From NCBI GenBank assembly GCA_004347695.1, contig SLTK01000004.1, forward strand, positions 1 through 64,000: DNA of 64,000 nt, written 5' to 3'. This document shows, piece after piece, positions 32,100 through 40,621 of this stretch (within the stretch, counting starts at the first letter, position 1; each line of letters starts with the position of its first letter). A model generated the notes under the pieces. It was not told where the DNA came from and searched no databases. It saw nothing but the letters and a program-made list of their open reading frames with translations. A program made the position numbers and the translations under genes. The stretch comes from Chloroflexota bacterium. GTDB lineage: Bacteria > Chloroflexota > Anaerolineae > Anaerolineales > Anaerolineaceae.

Positions 32100-32296
32100 T
32101 CACCCACAGCACCGCGTACTTAAGCCCGGACCAGGTGTCATAGTCCCATAAAAAATGATTGATGCGTATCTGCGAGAGGTATTTCCATCCCGTCCGGTGA
32201 CTGCAAGCCCTTTCAAGCCTTGCAAGCTGGTTCAACTCCGGTTTGGGATGACCAGATTGGAATCGTCCATTTGAAACAATCGCTCAAGGAGACAAA

Positions 32297-33655
32297 ATGT
32301 CACACTTTACCATGAACACAAAGGAGCAGGTAGTCGAGCAGTCTATAACGCTCCTGGATCATATTTTCCCATCTCCCCGCAGCTTCACCATTCGCTTGTG
32401 GAATCAGGAAGAGATACCAGCCGAATTGGATTCTACTTTTGTCCTTGTATTGAAACACCCCGGAACGCTGCGCCGCATGTTTACACCTCCGATCGAACTG
32501 GCCCTGGGTGAAGCGTATATTTATCAAGATTTTGATATCGAAGGTGACTTATATGCCGCCTTTGGACTGATCGATACCTTGAGCAGGCGGATTTTCAGCC
32601 CAACGGATGTGGCGGCCCTGATCAAAGAGGTTCAAAGCCTGCCCAAAACCGGCATAGAGCGTTCAACCACGCGGAAACCGTTCGATTTAAAAGGTGAGCT
32701 TCACTCTCCCAAAAGAGATTGTGATGCTGTTCGCTTCCATTACGACGTAGGCAACGATTTCTACGCTTTATGGCTGGACCGCCAGATGCAGTACTCCTGC
32801 GGCTATTTTCCGACCGGCATGGAAGATCTCGATACAGCCCAGGACAAAAAAATCGAGCATATCTGCCGTAAACTGCGCTTTAAACCCGGCGAGCGTCTGC
32901 TGGATATTGGCTGTGGTTGGGGTGGCCTGGTGATGGCGGCTGCACAGCGATATGGTGTCAGCGTGCTGGGCGTTACACTCAGCGAACGCCAGGCCGAGTA
33001 TGGAGCCGAACAATCTGCTCGCCTGGGGTTAAGCGGCCAGGTACGGGTCGAGATGCGTGATTATCGAGATTTGGAAAAGGAGTCGTTCGACAAGATCGTC
33101 AGCGTGGGCATGTTCGAGCACGTTGGCCGAAATCACCTGCCAGAATACTTCTCACAAGTGTATCAGCTGCTCAAACCCGGCGGTCTGTTTCTCAATCACG
33201 GCATCTCTCGCCGGAGCCAGCCGGCCGACCTGGCTTTGCTTCAAGGATTCAACGGACATGGAAAGTCCGCCGCAAATGGACCGAGCTTCTTTGAACGGAA
33301 AGTGCTCGGCGCGGGTTCTTTCTCCCAGCGGTATATTTTTCCAGACGGCGAGTTGGTCCCGGTCAGTGAGGCGAATTTCATCGCCGAGACAGCGGGTTTT
33401 GAAGTACGCGATGTCGAGAATTTGCGCGAGCATTATGCCCTTACCCTGCGTCATTGGGTGCGGCGGTTGGAAGACCAGCACGAGGAGGCAGTACAACTGG
33501 TAGGCGAATCAGTGTATCGGACATGGCGGTTGTATATGAGTTTCTGCGTGCTCGGTTTTGAGACTGGCCAGACAAACATCAACCAGTCCCTATTGGCAAA
33601 ACCAGTCAACGGTAAGGTCAATCTGCCAATGAGCCGGGCCTACCTGTACAAATGA
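32297..33655 (+). CDS. Cyclopropane-fatty-acyl-phospholipid synthase family methyltransferase
   Basis: The 452-residue enzyme transfers a methylene from SAM onto the double bond of membrane phospholipid acyl chains, or is a close relative. Key parts are the lipid-binding FHYDVGNDFYALWLDRQM, then MQYSCGYF, SAM motif I LLDIGCGWGGLVMAAA, and FDKIVSVGMFEHVGRNHL with the conserved E-H. The N-terminal ~130 residues (LGEAYIYQDFDIEGDLYAAF) are the usual small domain. Length is a little above E. coli Cfa (382). Ribosome site AAGGAG at 32287-32292. Cyclopropane lipids protect membranes from acid and oxidants, which suits this stress cargo. Confidence 0.92.
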   Translation: MSHFTMNTKEQVVEQSITLLDHIFPSPRSFTIRLWNQEEIPAELDSTFVLVLKHPGTLRRMFTPPIELALGEAYIYQDFDIEGDLYAAFGLIDTLSRRIFSPTDVAALIKEVQSLPKTGIERSTTRKPFDLKGELHSPKRDCDAVRFHYDVGNDFYALWLDRQMQYSCGYFPTGMEDLDTAQDKKIEHICRKLRFKPGERLLDIGCGWGGLVMAAAQRYGVSVLGVTLSERQAEYGAEQSARLGLSGQVRVEMRDYRDLEKESFDKIVSVGMFEHVGRNHLPEYFSQVYQLLKPGGLFLNHGISRRSQPADLALLQGFNGHGKSAANGPSFFERKVLGAGSFSQRYIFPDGELVPVSEANFIAETAGFEVRDVENLREHYALTLRHWVRRLEDQHEEAVQLVGESVYRTWRLYMSFCVLGFETGQTNINQSLLAKPVNGKVNLPMSRAYLYK

Positions 33656-33747
33656 AAACGGCCCTTACAGCCAATTCGGAAAAATCACAAGGGCCGATTG
33701 GCAACTGGAATGCCCTTTCTCGTATTCTTTATCGAAAGGACTTAAAA

Positions 33748-34596
33748 ATGAATCCTGTCATGATTGTCACTGATAGTAGTGCTTATCTGCCTCCCAATTT
33801 GGTCGCCGCTCAACCGATTCGCGTCATCCCGCTCGCGTTGAACTGGGATAGGCAGACCTATCGAGATGGCGTTGATATCCAGGCAACCGAATTCTATAAC
33901 CGCCTGTTGAAATCCTCCAGCCTGCCGAGCACGAGCCAGATCCCACCGGGCGATTTTGAAAACATCATCAAAGAACTTCTGGCTGCAGATTATGATGTGC
34001 TACTGCTGCCAATCTCCAGCGGCATCTCCGGTTCCTACCAATCAGCCGCCTCCGTGGTAAACAATTTTCCACCTGGCCGTGTAGTTTTGCTGGACACGAA
34101 ACTGGTTTCCATGGCCCTGGGTTTCCAGGTATTGGCGGCGGCGCGCGCCGCCGCTGCCGGGGCAAACCTGACAGAATGCAAGCAGACCGCACAGCAGGCA
34201 TACGGGCATATCGGTGTGTTCTTTACTGTCGATACGCTCAAATACCTGGCCGCCGGCGGGCGGATCAACAGCGCCAAACGGTTGTTAGGAGCAGCTCTGG
34301 ACATAAAACCCATTCTCGAGATCCGTGACGGTAAAATTGAACTTGTCAATAGTGTCAGAACGCGTAATAAAGCGATTGATAGGATGCTCCAGATGGTAGA
34401 AAAGGAAATTGGCGGACGCTCCCCAGTGCGCATTTCAGTTTTCCACGCCCTGGCGCCCGAAACTGCCGAAGAATTGTTGGAAACCGCCCGATTGCGCTTT
34501 TCACCGATAGAATACTTCCTGTCAGAAATCAGCCCGGTGGTCGGTTCACACGTCGGGCCGAGTACGGTCGCTATCGCATATCATGCCGGAGGGTAA
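33748..34596 (+). CDS. DegV-family fatty-acid-binding protein
   Basis: The 282-residue protein shows the DegV pattern: VMIVTDSSAYLPPNL at the start, VIPLALNWDRQTYRDGVDI, SLPSTSQIPPGDF, then LPISSGISGSYQSA and a C-terminal SPVVGSHVGPSTVAIAY. DegV/FakB proteins hold a fatty acid for the FakA kinase; no fakA gene is nearby. ATG 33748 follows AAAGGA; an earlier ATG at 33652 overlaps the cyclopropane synthase stop and would add an unlikely 32-residue tail. It ends the lipid cluster. Confidence 0.87.
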   Translation: MNPVMIVTDSSAYLPPNLVAAQPIRVIPLALNWDRQTYRDGVDIQATEFYNRLLKSSSLPSTSQIPPGDFENIIKELLAADYDVLLLPISSGISGSYQSAASVVNNFPPGRVVLLDTKLVSMALGFQVLAAARAAAAGANLTECKQTAQQAYGHIGVFFTVDTLKYLAAGGRINSAKRLLGAALDIKPILEIRDGKIELVNSVRTRNKAIDRMLQMVEKEIGGRSPVRISVFHALAPETAEELLETARLRFSPIEYFLSEISPVVGSHVGPSTVAIAYHAGG

Positions 34597-34897
34597 GATT
34601 GAACAGACACACTAGGTAGGCAATACCCGAAGGTACAAGGTTCATGAACACCGGCCATTATTAGAACTTGAAACTCAGCTGGTTGACCGATAAAGGAAAG
34701 CAATTTAGAAATATTTTCTTCTGAAAGTTCTGAGGTGGATGTATTCGGTATCACGAATGTATGTTACCGTAGAATAATTCTCTATGTGCATTTCTTGAAC
34801 TATCATAGATTCTTCATGTGAAGCTCATCATAAAGTAATTGATTCAGAAATTTTGGTTGCTTAATGATTCGTCTAGCACATACCCAGAACAGGTAAA
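34597..34897. other. Non-coding end of the cargo block
   Basis: No gene is seen in these 301 bases. The sequence becomes AT-rich (34700-34860), in contrast to the GC-richer lipid genes before it. The right-hand copy of the duplicated membrane-protein gene begins just after. A cargo/backbone junction is likely here, but no target duplication or inverted terminal repeat is evident. Confidence 0.45.
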
Positions 34898-35371
34898 TCA
34901 CGGATCTGGGTATATTTGTACCCGAACTTGCCTAAATTTACATCCATACGCTGCCGGCTTACCCACCATCGTCCAGGATAATCTTTCAACCGTATTCCAC
35001 CAAATACCAGGCACTTCATACCACTTCGCACCGGCTACATCCTTTGGGATATCTGGATCAGAGGAAGTGCCACGAGCAAGAAATCCGTCTGGGTGGATTC
35101 CAACTTCGGTATAAACGAATGAATAGATGGGACCCAGAGCGACCAGTGATAGCATCATCCCCCAACCACACCGGGAGGGCTCAACTGTTTTTGCAGCATC
35201 AATCCGGTCGGCAATAAAATCGAAATAGGTCATCCCCTTTGGAGCCTGGGGAACCTGCATGGGTTGGTTACCCTTGTAAGCAATAAACAAGATGCTGGAG
35301 CAAATCGCCAGGATAACCGCAGTCTTAATAACACTCCCAATCAACTTAAGAAACATTCCGATGAATTTCAT
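34898..35371 (-). CDS. Hypothetical membrane protein, intact copy of duplicated gene
   Basis: This 157-residue protein has an N-terminal membrane helix (SVIKTAVILAICSSILFIAY). A soluble part contains RCGWGMMLSLVALGPIYSFV, EVGIHPDGFLARG, WYEVPGIWWNTVERLSW and YGCKFR. I recognise no family. A 3' fragment of a diverged second copy lies at 12463-12741, in the same orientation, on the other side of the cargo. ATG 35371 has AAGGAG four bases upstream. The start overlaps the end of the RHH gene, so the two are one operon. An extracytoplasmic role is likely. Confidence 0.7.
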   Translation of the reverse strand: MKFIGMFLKLIGSVIKTAVILAICSSILFIAYKGNQPMQVPQAPKGMTYFDFIADRIDAAKTVEPSRCGWGMMLSLVALGPIYSFVYTEVGIHPDGFLARGTSSDPDIPKDVAGAKWYEVPGIWWNTVERLSWTMVGKPAAYGCKFRQVRVQIYPDP

Positions 35372-35600
35372 TTTCTCCTTCATTTCCTTTATCTATCTGA
35401 TACTGATCTTCTGGTCGGGCTCCCTCTCGTAGGACCCGGTTATAACGAATTTCCTCCCGATACATTCGGTCCAGTGCCACTTCAATCACATCGCTTTCAC
35501 TCCGTCCCATTACGCTTGCCATCGCTCTTAATTGACTCACGCCTTCTGGGCTTATTCGAAAAGATCGTACTGGTTTACTCGCAGAATTTGTTTTCGGCAT
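35346..35600 (-). CDS. Ribbon-helix-helix (CopG-like) regulator
   Basis: The 84-residue product has a short beta-strand (VRSFRISPEGVSQLRAMASV) followed by helix-turn-helix MGRSESDVIEVALDRMYRE, matching the ribbon-helix-helix fold of CopG/Arc/MetJ repressors. It probably represses its own promoter, which is full of palindromes (next entry). The gene overlaps the membrane-protein gene downstream, which its promoter also drives. Ribosome site GGAGG is at about 35607-35611 on the minus strand. The tail is acidic and polar. Confidence 0.8.
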   Translation of the reverse strand: MPKTNSASKPVRSFRISPEGVSQLRAMASVMGRSESDVIEVALDRMYREEIRYNRVLREGARPEDQYQIDKGNEGENEIHRNVS

Positions 35601-35618
35601 TTTTAACCTCCTCTAACA

Positions 35619-35648
35619 AATAGTAATACTAGAGTATACTATTGTCAA
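35619..35648 (-). promoter_or_regulatory. Palindrome-filled promoter of the RHH gene
   Basis: On the minus strand TTGACA (35643-35648) and TACTAT (35620-35625) are 17 bases apart, a near-consensus promoter. The spacer and -10 contain the palindromes TAGTAATACTA (35621-35631) and AGTATACT (35633-35640) inside a larger AATAGTA/TACTATT repeat (35619-35625 with 35637-35643). Ribbon-helix-helix proteins bind such tandem short palindromes, so autorepression is likely. Confidence 0.65.
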
Positions 35649-35801
35649 TCATAAACACATAGATCTTGTCAGGAACCAAAGGGGAGTCCATAATTGGAAT
35701 AATCTCTTTGTCCCTTTTGCCAAATTTTTCCGAATTACTTATAGAGCTCAAAAATAAATATTCCCTGCAGGATGTTGTTGAAGTGATAAGAGGAGAAATT
35801 T

Positions 35802-36377
35802 ATGGCAGAAAGCAGTATGGAATTGACGTCAGAAAAAATTGATCGAATGACAGATGAAATAAGGATAATAAAAGCCGCGAGACAGGACCCCAAGGTATTT
35901 GGAGAATTGTATAAGTTGTATGTTGAACAAGTCTTCCGATACCTTTTCAGCAGGATAGGTAATGTGCATGAAGCAGAAGATGTTACAGCTCAGACATTTC
36001 TTGCGGCTTTTGAATCCTTTGATAAATTTCGACAGGATGGGCACTTTGCTTCCTGGTTATTTGGAATTGCTCGTAATAAAGCAATGGACCATTTCCGCCG
36101 ACGGGATCGTTCGTCACATGTGGATGAATTCAATGAATTACCTGTGGAAGACTATGCCTTAGTCTGGATGATAAAGACAGAACAGGAAGAAGCATTGTCA
36201 AAACTCATCCAGACTTTGCCCGAAGAAGACCGCGAACTACTCCGTCTCCGTTTCTTGGCAGATATGAGTTACCCAGAAATCGCTCGTTTTCTTCATCGTA
36301 ATGAAGACGCTGTTAAAAAAACTACATACCGGTTACTGGCACGGTTGCATAGCCAGTTGGAGGTTTCAAATGAATGA
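35802..36377 (+). CDS. ECF-type sigma-70 factor
   Basis: This 191-residue sigma factor has region 2 (DPKVFGELYKLYVEQVFRYL, AEDVTAQTFLAAFESFDKF, FASWLFGIARNKAMDHFRR) and region 4 (LIQTLPEEDRELLRLRFL, MSYPEIARFLHRNEDAVKKT). It directs RNA polymerase to a specific promoter set, probably under control of the next gene product. GAGGAG lies ten bases before the ATG. It overlaps the downstream gene by 8 bases, the normal sigma/anti-sigma arrangement. Confidence 0.92.
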   Translation: MAESSMELTSEKIDRMTDEIRIIKAARQDPKVFGELYKLYVEQVFRYLFSRIGNVHEAEDVTAQTFLAAFESFDKFRQDGHFASWLFGIARNKAMDHFRRRDRSSHVDEFNELPVEDYALVWMIKTEQEEALSKLIQTLPEEDRELLRLRFLADMSYPEIARFLHRNEDAVKKTTYRLLARLHSQLEVSNE

Positions 36378-38622
36378 AAAGTATTCAACCCCTCAGTTTG
36401 AGGAGAGTATTCGTAAGTCCTTTGGAGTACCTGAGATCCGCTCCATATTTGTTGATGAGGTGTATAGCAATTTGATGCAACAAGCGGCGACAAAATCTAA
36501 AAAACCACATCCGTTCTTAGGTCTGCGACCTGCATGGACCGTTACTTTCGCTATTCTTGCTCTGATGATCATTGGTACCTTAGTTATTGGTCCACAGCGA
36601 GTCTACGCAGCCGTCCTTCAGCTCTTTGGTTATATACCAGGTGTCGGAATTGTGGACCAAAACAGTCCTATCCGTTTGTTGGCTGAACCAGTGAGTATCA
36701 CACGTGATGGGATTACAGTTTCTGTAAATCAGGTGGTACTTACCGGAACCGAAACGCGCCTAGATTTTGGCGTCTCTGGTGTTCCCCTATCTGCTTACCC
36801 AAAGGCGGAATCTGTATCGGGATGCGTAGAGCGAGAATATCTGCGTTTGCCTGACGGCACAAGAATTGATGTAAACGCCCCCATACCGACCAATGTGAAT
36901 GAAGCTACCTTTGTTCTTCCCTGTATTTTCAACACTCTTCCAGGCACGGTCCCTATCGATTGGGAATTGCCAATCCATTTTGTTGCTACTTCGTCAGACC
37001 TCACAATTCTGCCTGTCTTAGATGTGACTCCTTCAGTTTCACCAACGGATCAAAAACTTGGTCTGGATATTGAAACTACTCCAACGACAACCTCAAACGA
37101 ATCAACGCAAGTTAACGTTTCAATAGATAAAGTCATCGAAACTGAGGGAGGTTATATTCTGCTGGGATCTGTACGTCCCAATATTCCAGCAGGAAGCTGG
37201 CTGCAAATCACTGGTCCTGCAATAATTAAGGACGCGAATGGTAAAAATGTGAATTACACCTTCCCTAATGACGTTCAGCCATTAGATGACGCCAGTCTTG
37301 GTCAAGGCGGGTACTCATGGGTAATGCAAATCAATGGTACAGGAGTTAAGTTCCCCATATCCATCAGTTTTTCTGGGGTAATCATTTCTCAGGTAGACAC
37401 GGAAGCATTTGCTAAAACCACAATTTATGTGGGCTCGAATCCGCAGACTGAACAAATTTGGGAAGTTAATCAGGATGTTCAAATTGCCGGTAATACAATT
37501 CGGTTGATATCTATAACAGCCCAGACAGACGGGTATTCCTTCAGAATCGATCCGGGGATGAACTTAAGTAGTGTAAGTGTTCAAATCGAAGGACATCATC
37601 CAGATGGCGCTGGAGGCGGCGAAGGCACAACCAATGGCAAGGTGTTCAATACAAGCCTCATTTATAGTGAATTACCAAAAGGTGATTTGACGGTTCTATT
37701 CTCCAATCCGCGTTTAGCCAGTCCCACTTCCACCTGGCAGGCGGTATGGCAGCCGGAGACCATACGTAACTTTTCATCGATCGATGGACCGTCAACAACC
37801 TGCTTGAACGCGGACACAATTCAAAATATTAATCCACTACCATCGGGATTGAATGGCGAAGTCGTGTTAACCCAACTGAACCCTCAGCTTCAAATCATAC
37901 TTGCTGGGATGGATGGTAGCGAATTAAAAGTACTTGCTGCTGGTAACGGCCGGGCAGCTCTCACGCAAGATGGTACACGCTTGGCTTATACTACCGATGC
38001 TGGAATCAGAATCCAGAATCTAAGGAGTGGAGAGTTCACTGAGATAGCTGGCGTTTTTGGACGAGATCTTCATTGGTCTCCTGATGGAAGCCAACTCGCA
38101 TATGTGAACTCGGGTGATTTATATGGCGTGTTCTTGATCAATAGTGATGGTAAGAATCCAAGGCAGCTTTCCAACCTGGGATATGAAACGATTGCGGATT
38201 GGTCACCAGAGGGATCCATTCTTTATTATGCAATTCCTGGCTCGACTGGAGATGGTTTCCTGTTGCGATCGGTAGATGTAAGTACAGGAAATACCAAAGA
38301 TCTGTTCGTGTTGGAAAACTCATCCCTCAAAGCACCAATGCCGGCTGTGTCTCCGGATGGAAAGTGGATTGCTTATCGGGCCAGCGATAACAGCAGTCTA
38401 TTTATCAAAGGAATGGATGGAAGCCCAGCACGATTGTTGCTAGACGACCCGGCTAATGCGATAAACGGCATTGCTTGGGATAAAGAGAGTCTCTTGCTGG
38501 GCGTGAGCTTGATCACCCCTGAATATCCGGATGGTGAGATTTTTTTAATCGCGCCTGATACTTGCGAAACATATCGACTTCCTGGCTTGAGTGGCGAACT
38601 AAATGGGATATTAATCCCATAA
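36370..38622 (+). CDS. Membrane anti-sigma-like protein with C-terminal beta-propeller
   Basis: The 750-residue product has a ~45-residue cytoplasmic N-terminus, one membrane helix (WTVTFAILALMIIGTLVIG, ~57-75), then Ig-like strands (DUF4179-type region). A TolB/WD40-like propeller ends it, with repeats such as DLHWSPDGSQLAYVNSG and ADWSPEGSILYYA. Position behind an ECF sigma gene with an 8-base overlap and a membrane-spanning layout indicate an anti-sigma factor or sensor. The zinc-binding ZAS motif (H-x3-C-x2-C) is absent, so the inhibition mode may differ. A hairpin at 38658-38687 follows. Confidence 0.75.
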   Translation: MNEKYSTPQFEESIRKSFGVPEIRSIFVDEVYSNLMQQAATKSKKPHPFLGLRPAWTVTFAILALMIIGTLVIGPQRVYAAVLQLFGYIPGVGIVDQNSPIRLLAEPVSITRDGITVSVNQVVLTGTETRLDFGVSGVPLSAYPKAESVSGCVEREYLRLPDGTRIDVNAPIPTNVNEATFVLPCIFNTLPGTVPIDWELPIHFVATSSDLTILPVLDVTPSVSPTDQKLGLDIETTPTTTSNESTQVNVSIDKVIETEGGYILLGSVRPNIPAGSWLQITGPAIIKDANGKNVNYTFPNDVQPLDDASLGQGGYSWVMQINGTGVKFPISISFSGVIISQVDTEAFAKTTIYVGSNPQTEQIWEVNQDVQIAGNTIRLISITAQTDGYSFRIDPGMNLSSVSVQIEGHHPDGAGGGEGTTNGKVFNTSLIYSELPKGDLTVLFSNPRLASPTSTWQAVWQPETIRNFSSIDGPSTTCLNADTIQNINPLPSGLNGEVVLTQLNPQLQIILAGMDGSELKVLAAGNGRAALTQDGTRLAYTTDAGIRIQNLRSGEFTEIAGVFGRDLHWSPDGSQLAYVNSGDLYGVFLINSDGKNPRQLSNLGYETIADWSPEGSILYYAIPGSTGDGFLLRSVDVSTGNTKDLFVLENSSLKAPMPAVSPDGKWIAYRASDNSSLFIKGMDGSPARLLLDDPANAINGIAWDKESLLLGVSLITPEYPDGEIFLIAPDTCETYRLPGLSGELNGILIP

Positions 38623-38657
38623 ACCGCTTGACAAGCACGTACTCAAAAATGTGAAGA

Positions 38658-38687
38658 GAAGGAGGGTTGCCATAGCTGCCCTCCTTC
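38658..38687 (+). terminator. Hairpin after the sigma/anti-sigma operon
   Basis: GAAGGAGGG (38658-38666) pairs with CCCTCCTTC (38679-38687) in a perfect nine-base stem with a 12-base loop. It lies 36 bases after the anti-sigma-like stop. The T-run is poor, so it may be a weak terminator or a processing site ahead of the lipoprotein gene. Confidence 0.65.
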
Positions 38688-38708
38688 CACCATCCAATGA
38701 GGAAAATT

Positions 38709-39773
38709 ATGAAATTTCGTTTGAATAGTTTATCAGTGTGGTTGATTGTAGTAATCATCCTTTCAGGGTGTACTCAATTATTAACAGTTGAAACACAACC
38801 AATTGCAACAGCAATTCTGCTTACTGCAACACCTTTTCCAACTACTACCAATATACCGGCAACTTTCACACCACTTCCATCGCCAATTTTTACCTCTACA
38901 CCTCCTGCCACACCAAAGAGGTCAGCCCAAGACATCACCGTTATCTTCATTGGCGAAACCATCCCAGATGGAACTAATTTTCAACCTGGACAAGCCTTCC
39001 AAAAGACTTGGACAATTAAAAATGGTGGTATAGAGGACTGGAATAAGAATTTTGAACTGGTAAGCACCTCTTCTAATCCAGTTAACGAATTGCTTGGTAG
39101 CTCGGAACATATTCCTCTCACGCAAGATGTAAAACCCGGAGAGACAATCCAAATAAAGGTTGATCTGGTTGCTCCTAAACAAGACGGTCAGTATACAGTT
39201 TTTTACGAACTCCGGGATGGGACCGGCACATCAGTGCCTAATAGCCAGATATGGGTAACTATAACGGTTGGAAATATTCCCGTTTCAAATTCGATGGGAG
39301 TGAATGCACAACGATTAACCGCTTACATGGAAAATTCGGAATTTACTGTGGATTTTTGTATGCAGCTTCCAGACGAGCGTCAATGGTATCCGTGGAATGT
39401 TTTACTTCTAGTTAATCAACAAGATTATTCTCCAAGTGGCAGCCGTATCGATCCGGTCGGAGCTACTACTTCAAATAAGTGTTTCAGTTTTAGTTTTCCG
39501 GTTTGGATAACTTCAGGGACAACTTATCAGCTATTCATTGGAAAAGTTGAACTACCACCGGAGGTGCATCAAGCTGAAAATTGTGCCTATGCACAAACAA
39601 CATTAAGAGCATCCTACCCGGGATTAGATTTCAAATGTGCTGGCCCTGGTGCTTGGTATACCAACTTGGTTTTGCCATCTGGTATGACGAAAGAACAAGC
39701 AGATCAATTGATTCTCGATGCGATGTCCAGTTCAATTTATGGTCCATGGACATTAAGCGGTATTACTCCCTGA
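38709..39773 (+). CDS. Lipoprotein with NBR1-like Ig domain
   Basis: The 354-residue lipoprotein has signal peptide plus lipobox (LIVVIILSGCTQ), a Thr/Pro-rich stalk (TPFPTTTNIPATFTPLPSPI) and an Ig domain like that next to BRCA1 gene 1 protein: FIGETIPDGTNFQPGQAFQK, TWTIKNGGIEDW, then VAPKQDGQYTVFYELRDG. Such domains with T/P linkers are abundant in Anaerolineae, which supports the host guess. The C-terminal ~150 residues with paired cysteines (FCMQLPDERQWYPWN, CAYAQTTLR) are not recognised. It is extracellular, membrane-anchored, and may be part of the ECF regulon. Confidence 0.8.
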   Translation: MKFRLNSLSVWLIVVIILSGCTQLLTVETQPIATAILLTATPFPTTTNIPATFTPLPSPIFTSTPPATPKRSAQDITVIFIGETIPDGTNFQPGQAFQKTWTIKNGGIEDWNKNFELVSTSSNPVNELLGSSEHIPLTQDVKPGETIQIKVDLVAPKQDGQYTVFYELRDGTGTSVPNSQIWVTITVGNIPVSNSMGVNAQRLTAYMENSEFTVDFCMQLPDERQWYPWNVLLLVNQQDYSPSGSRIDPVGATTSNKCFSFSFPVWITSGTTYQLFIGKVELPPEVHQAENCAYAQTTLRASYPGLDFKCAGPGAWYTNLVLPSGMTKEQADQLILDAMSSSIYGPWTLSGITP

Positions 39774-39840
39774 CCCATCTTATTATGTTACAGGTTATAT
39801 GAAAAAGTGAGAAGGATACTTAAAATTTCCAATTTTTTTA

Positions 39841-40020
39841 CCCCCTAGGATGGGTGCTTTCTTCTTGCTATGATTATAGTCACAACCAAATATCTATTCG
39901 GTCGCTGATAATCATCAGCTGTTCCAAAAAATCCTTGGAGCGACCATCAGCTTCTCCCCTGTTTACGCAACTTGAGTGCGTGTAAATAGGTGTTGAGATC
40001 TGAATGGTCGCTTTTGTTTT
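39841..40020 (+). promoter_or_regulatory. Leader A: conserved promoter, alternative pairings and terminator upstream of the VirB4 operon
   Basis: The promoter block is CCCCCTAGGAT (39841-39851), 17 bases, then TATGAT (39869-39874) with an upstream TG. In the transcript, GGTCGCT (39900-39906) can pair with AGCGACC (39939-39945), while AGCGACCAT (39939-39947) can instead pair with ATGGTCGCT (40004-40012) followed by TTTGTTTT. The second pairing encloses an inner hairpin (TTTACGCA with TGCGTGTAAA, 39962-39986). Mutually exclusive stems ending in a terminator 40 bases before the first gene describe an attenuator. Leader B at 53102 has the same promoter block and layout. The ligand or trigger is unknown. 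Confidence 0.65.
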
Positions 40021-40060
40021 AACTTACTTTCGAATCCGTTAACCGGAAAAGGAGAAAAAA

Positions 40061-40621
40061 TTGAAAGAAATTCCAGTCTCAAAACGAAATCTAATCATTG
40101 CCGTCATCCTGGCAGTCTTCATTGCTATAGGTATCCTGGTGATCGAAAACTGGCCACTTCGTATGGAACAAGGTTCAGCACCATCAACCAATGAAGATAG
40201 TCTGGTTTCTACTGCAGCGGTCAATGCCATCGAGCAGGTCTTCCAGGTGAATTATCAGGAAGGAAAAGAAGCCTGGCTTGAGCGTATCTGCGAGGTAAGC
40301 ACTCCCGCTGGATGCGAGCTGTTTTCGGCCGGCGCAGACCGTATGTGGGAAAAATATGTGGATGCCAAATCTGTGGTCACAGCTGCCTCTCAGGCAGCGG
40401 AAAAAGTAGCAGACAATGGTTCCGAGCAAGTCTGGCAGATGACCATCACGCTATCTTCTCCCTTACCGGGTAGCAATAAAACCCAGGACACGGCGTATGT
40501 TGTTCTCGTGAAAACGGAAAGTGGTTGGAAGTTTGATCGTTTCCTGATGGAAGAAGAAATCAATGCCATTCTCGCTCGGGGAAAAACTCCCACCACAACT
40601 GTAGAAGAAGGAATGAAGTAG
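40061..40621 (+). CDS. Single-pass membrane protein, VirB8/TcpC-like
   Basis: The 186-residue product starts at TTG after AAAGGAG (40047-40053). It has a short cytoplasmic N-terminus, one membrane helix (LIIAVILAVFIAIGILVI) and a ~120-residue extracytoplasmic domain with the helix-then-sheet feel of NTF2-like folds (QVWQMTITLSSPLPGS, AYVVLVKTESGWKFDRFLM). VirB8 and TcpC of conjugation systems have this layout. The assignment rests on topology and on the VirB4-like ATPase in the same operon. It overlaps the next gene by one base. Confidence 0.55.
   Translation: MKEIPVSKRNLIIAVILAVFIAIGILVIENWPLRMEQGSAPSTNEDSLVSTAAVNAIEQVFQVNYQEGKEAWLERICEVSTPAGCELFSAGADRMWEKYVDAKSVVTAASQAAEKVADNGSEQVWQMTITLSSPLPGSNKTQDTAYVVLVKTESGWKFDRFLMEEEINAILARGKTPTTTVEEGMK

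Noticed and set aside
12821-35371. Insertion sequence or transposon carrying the cargo
   Set aside because: No transposase, resolvase or terminal inverted repeats were recognised; only the diverged direct gene copies mark the boundaries.
39900-40020. Known riboswitch classes, for example cyclic-di-GMP, for leaders A and B
   Set aside because: I saw none of the conserved core motifs of the GEMM or other familiar riboswitches; only alternative stems and terminators are supported.
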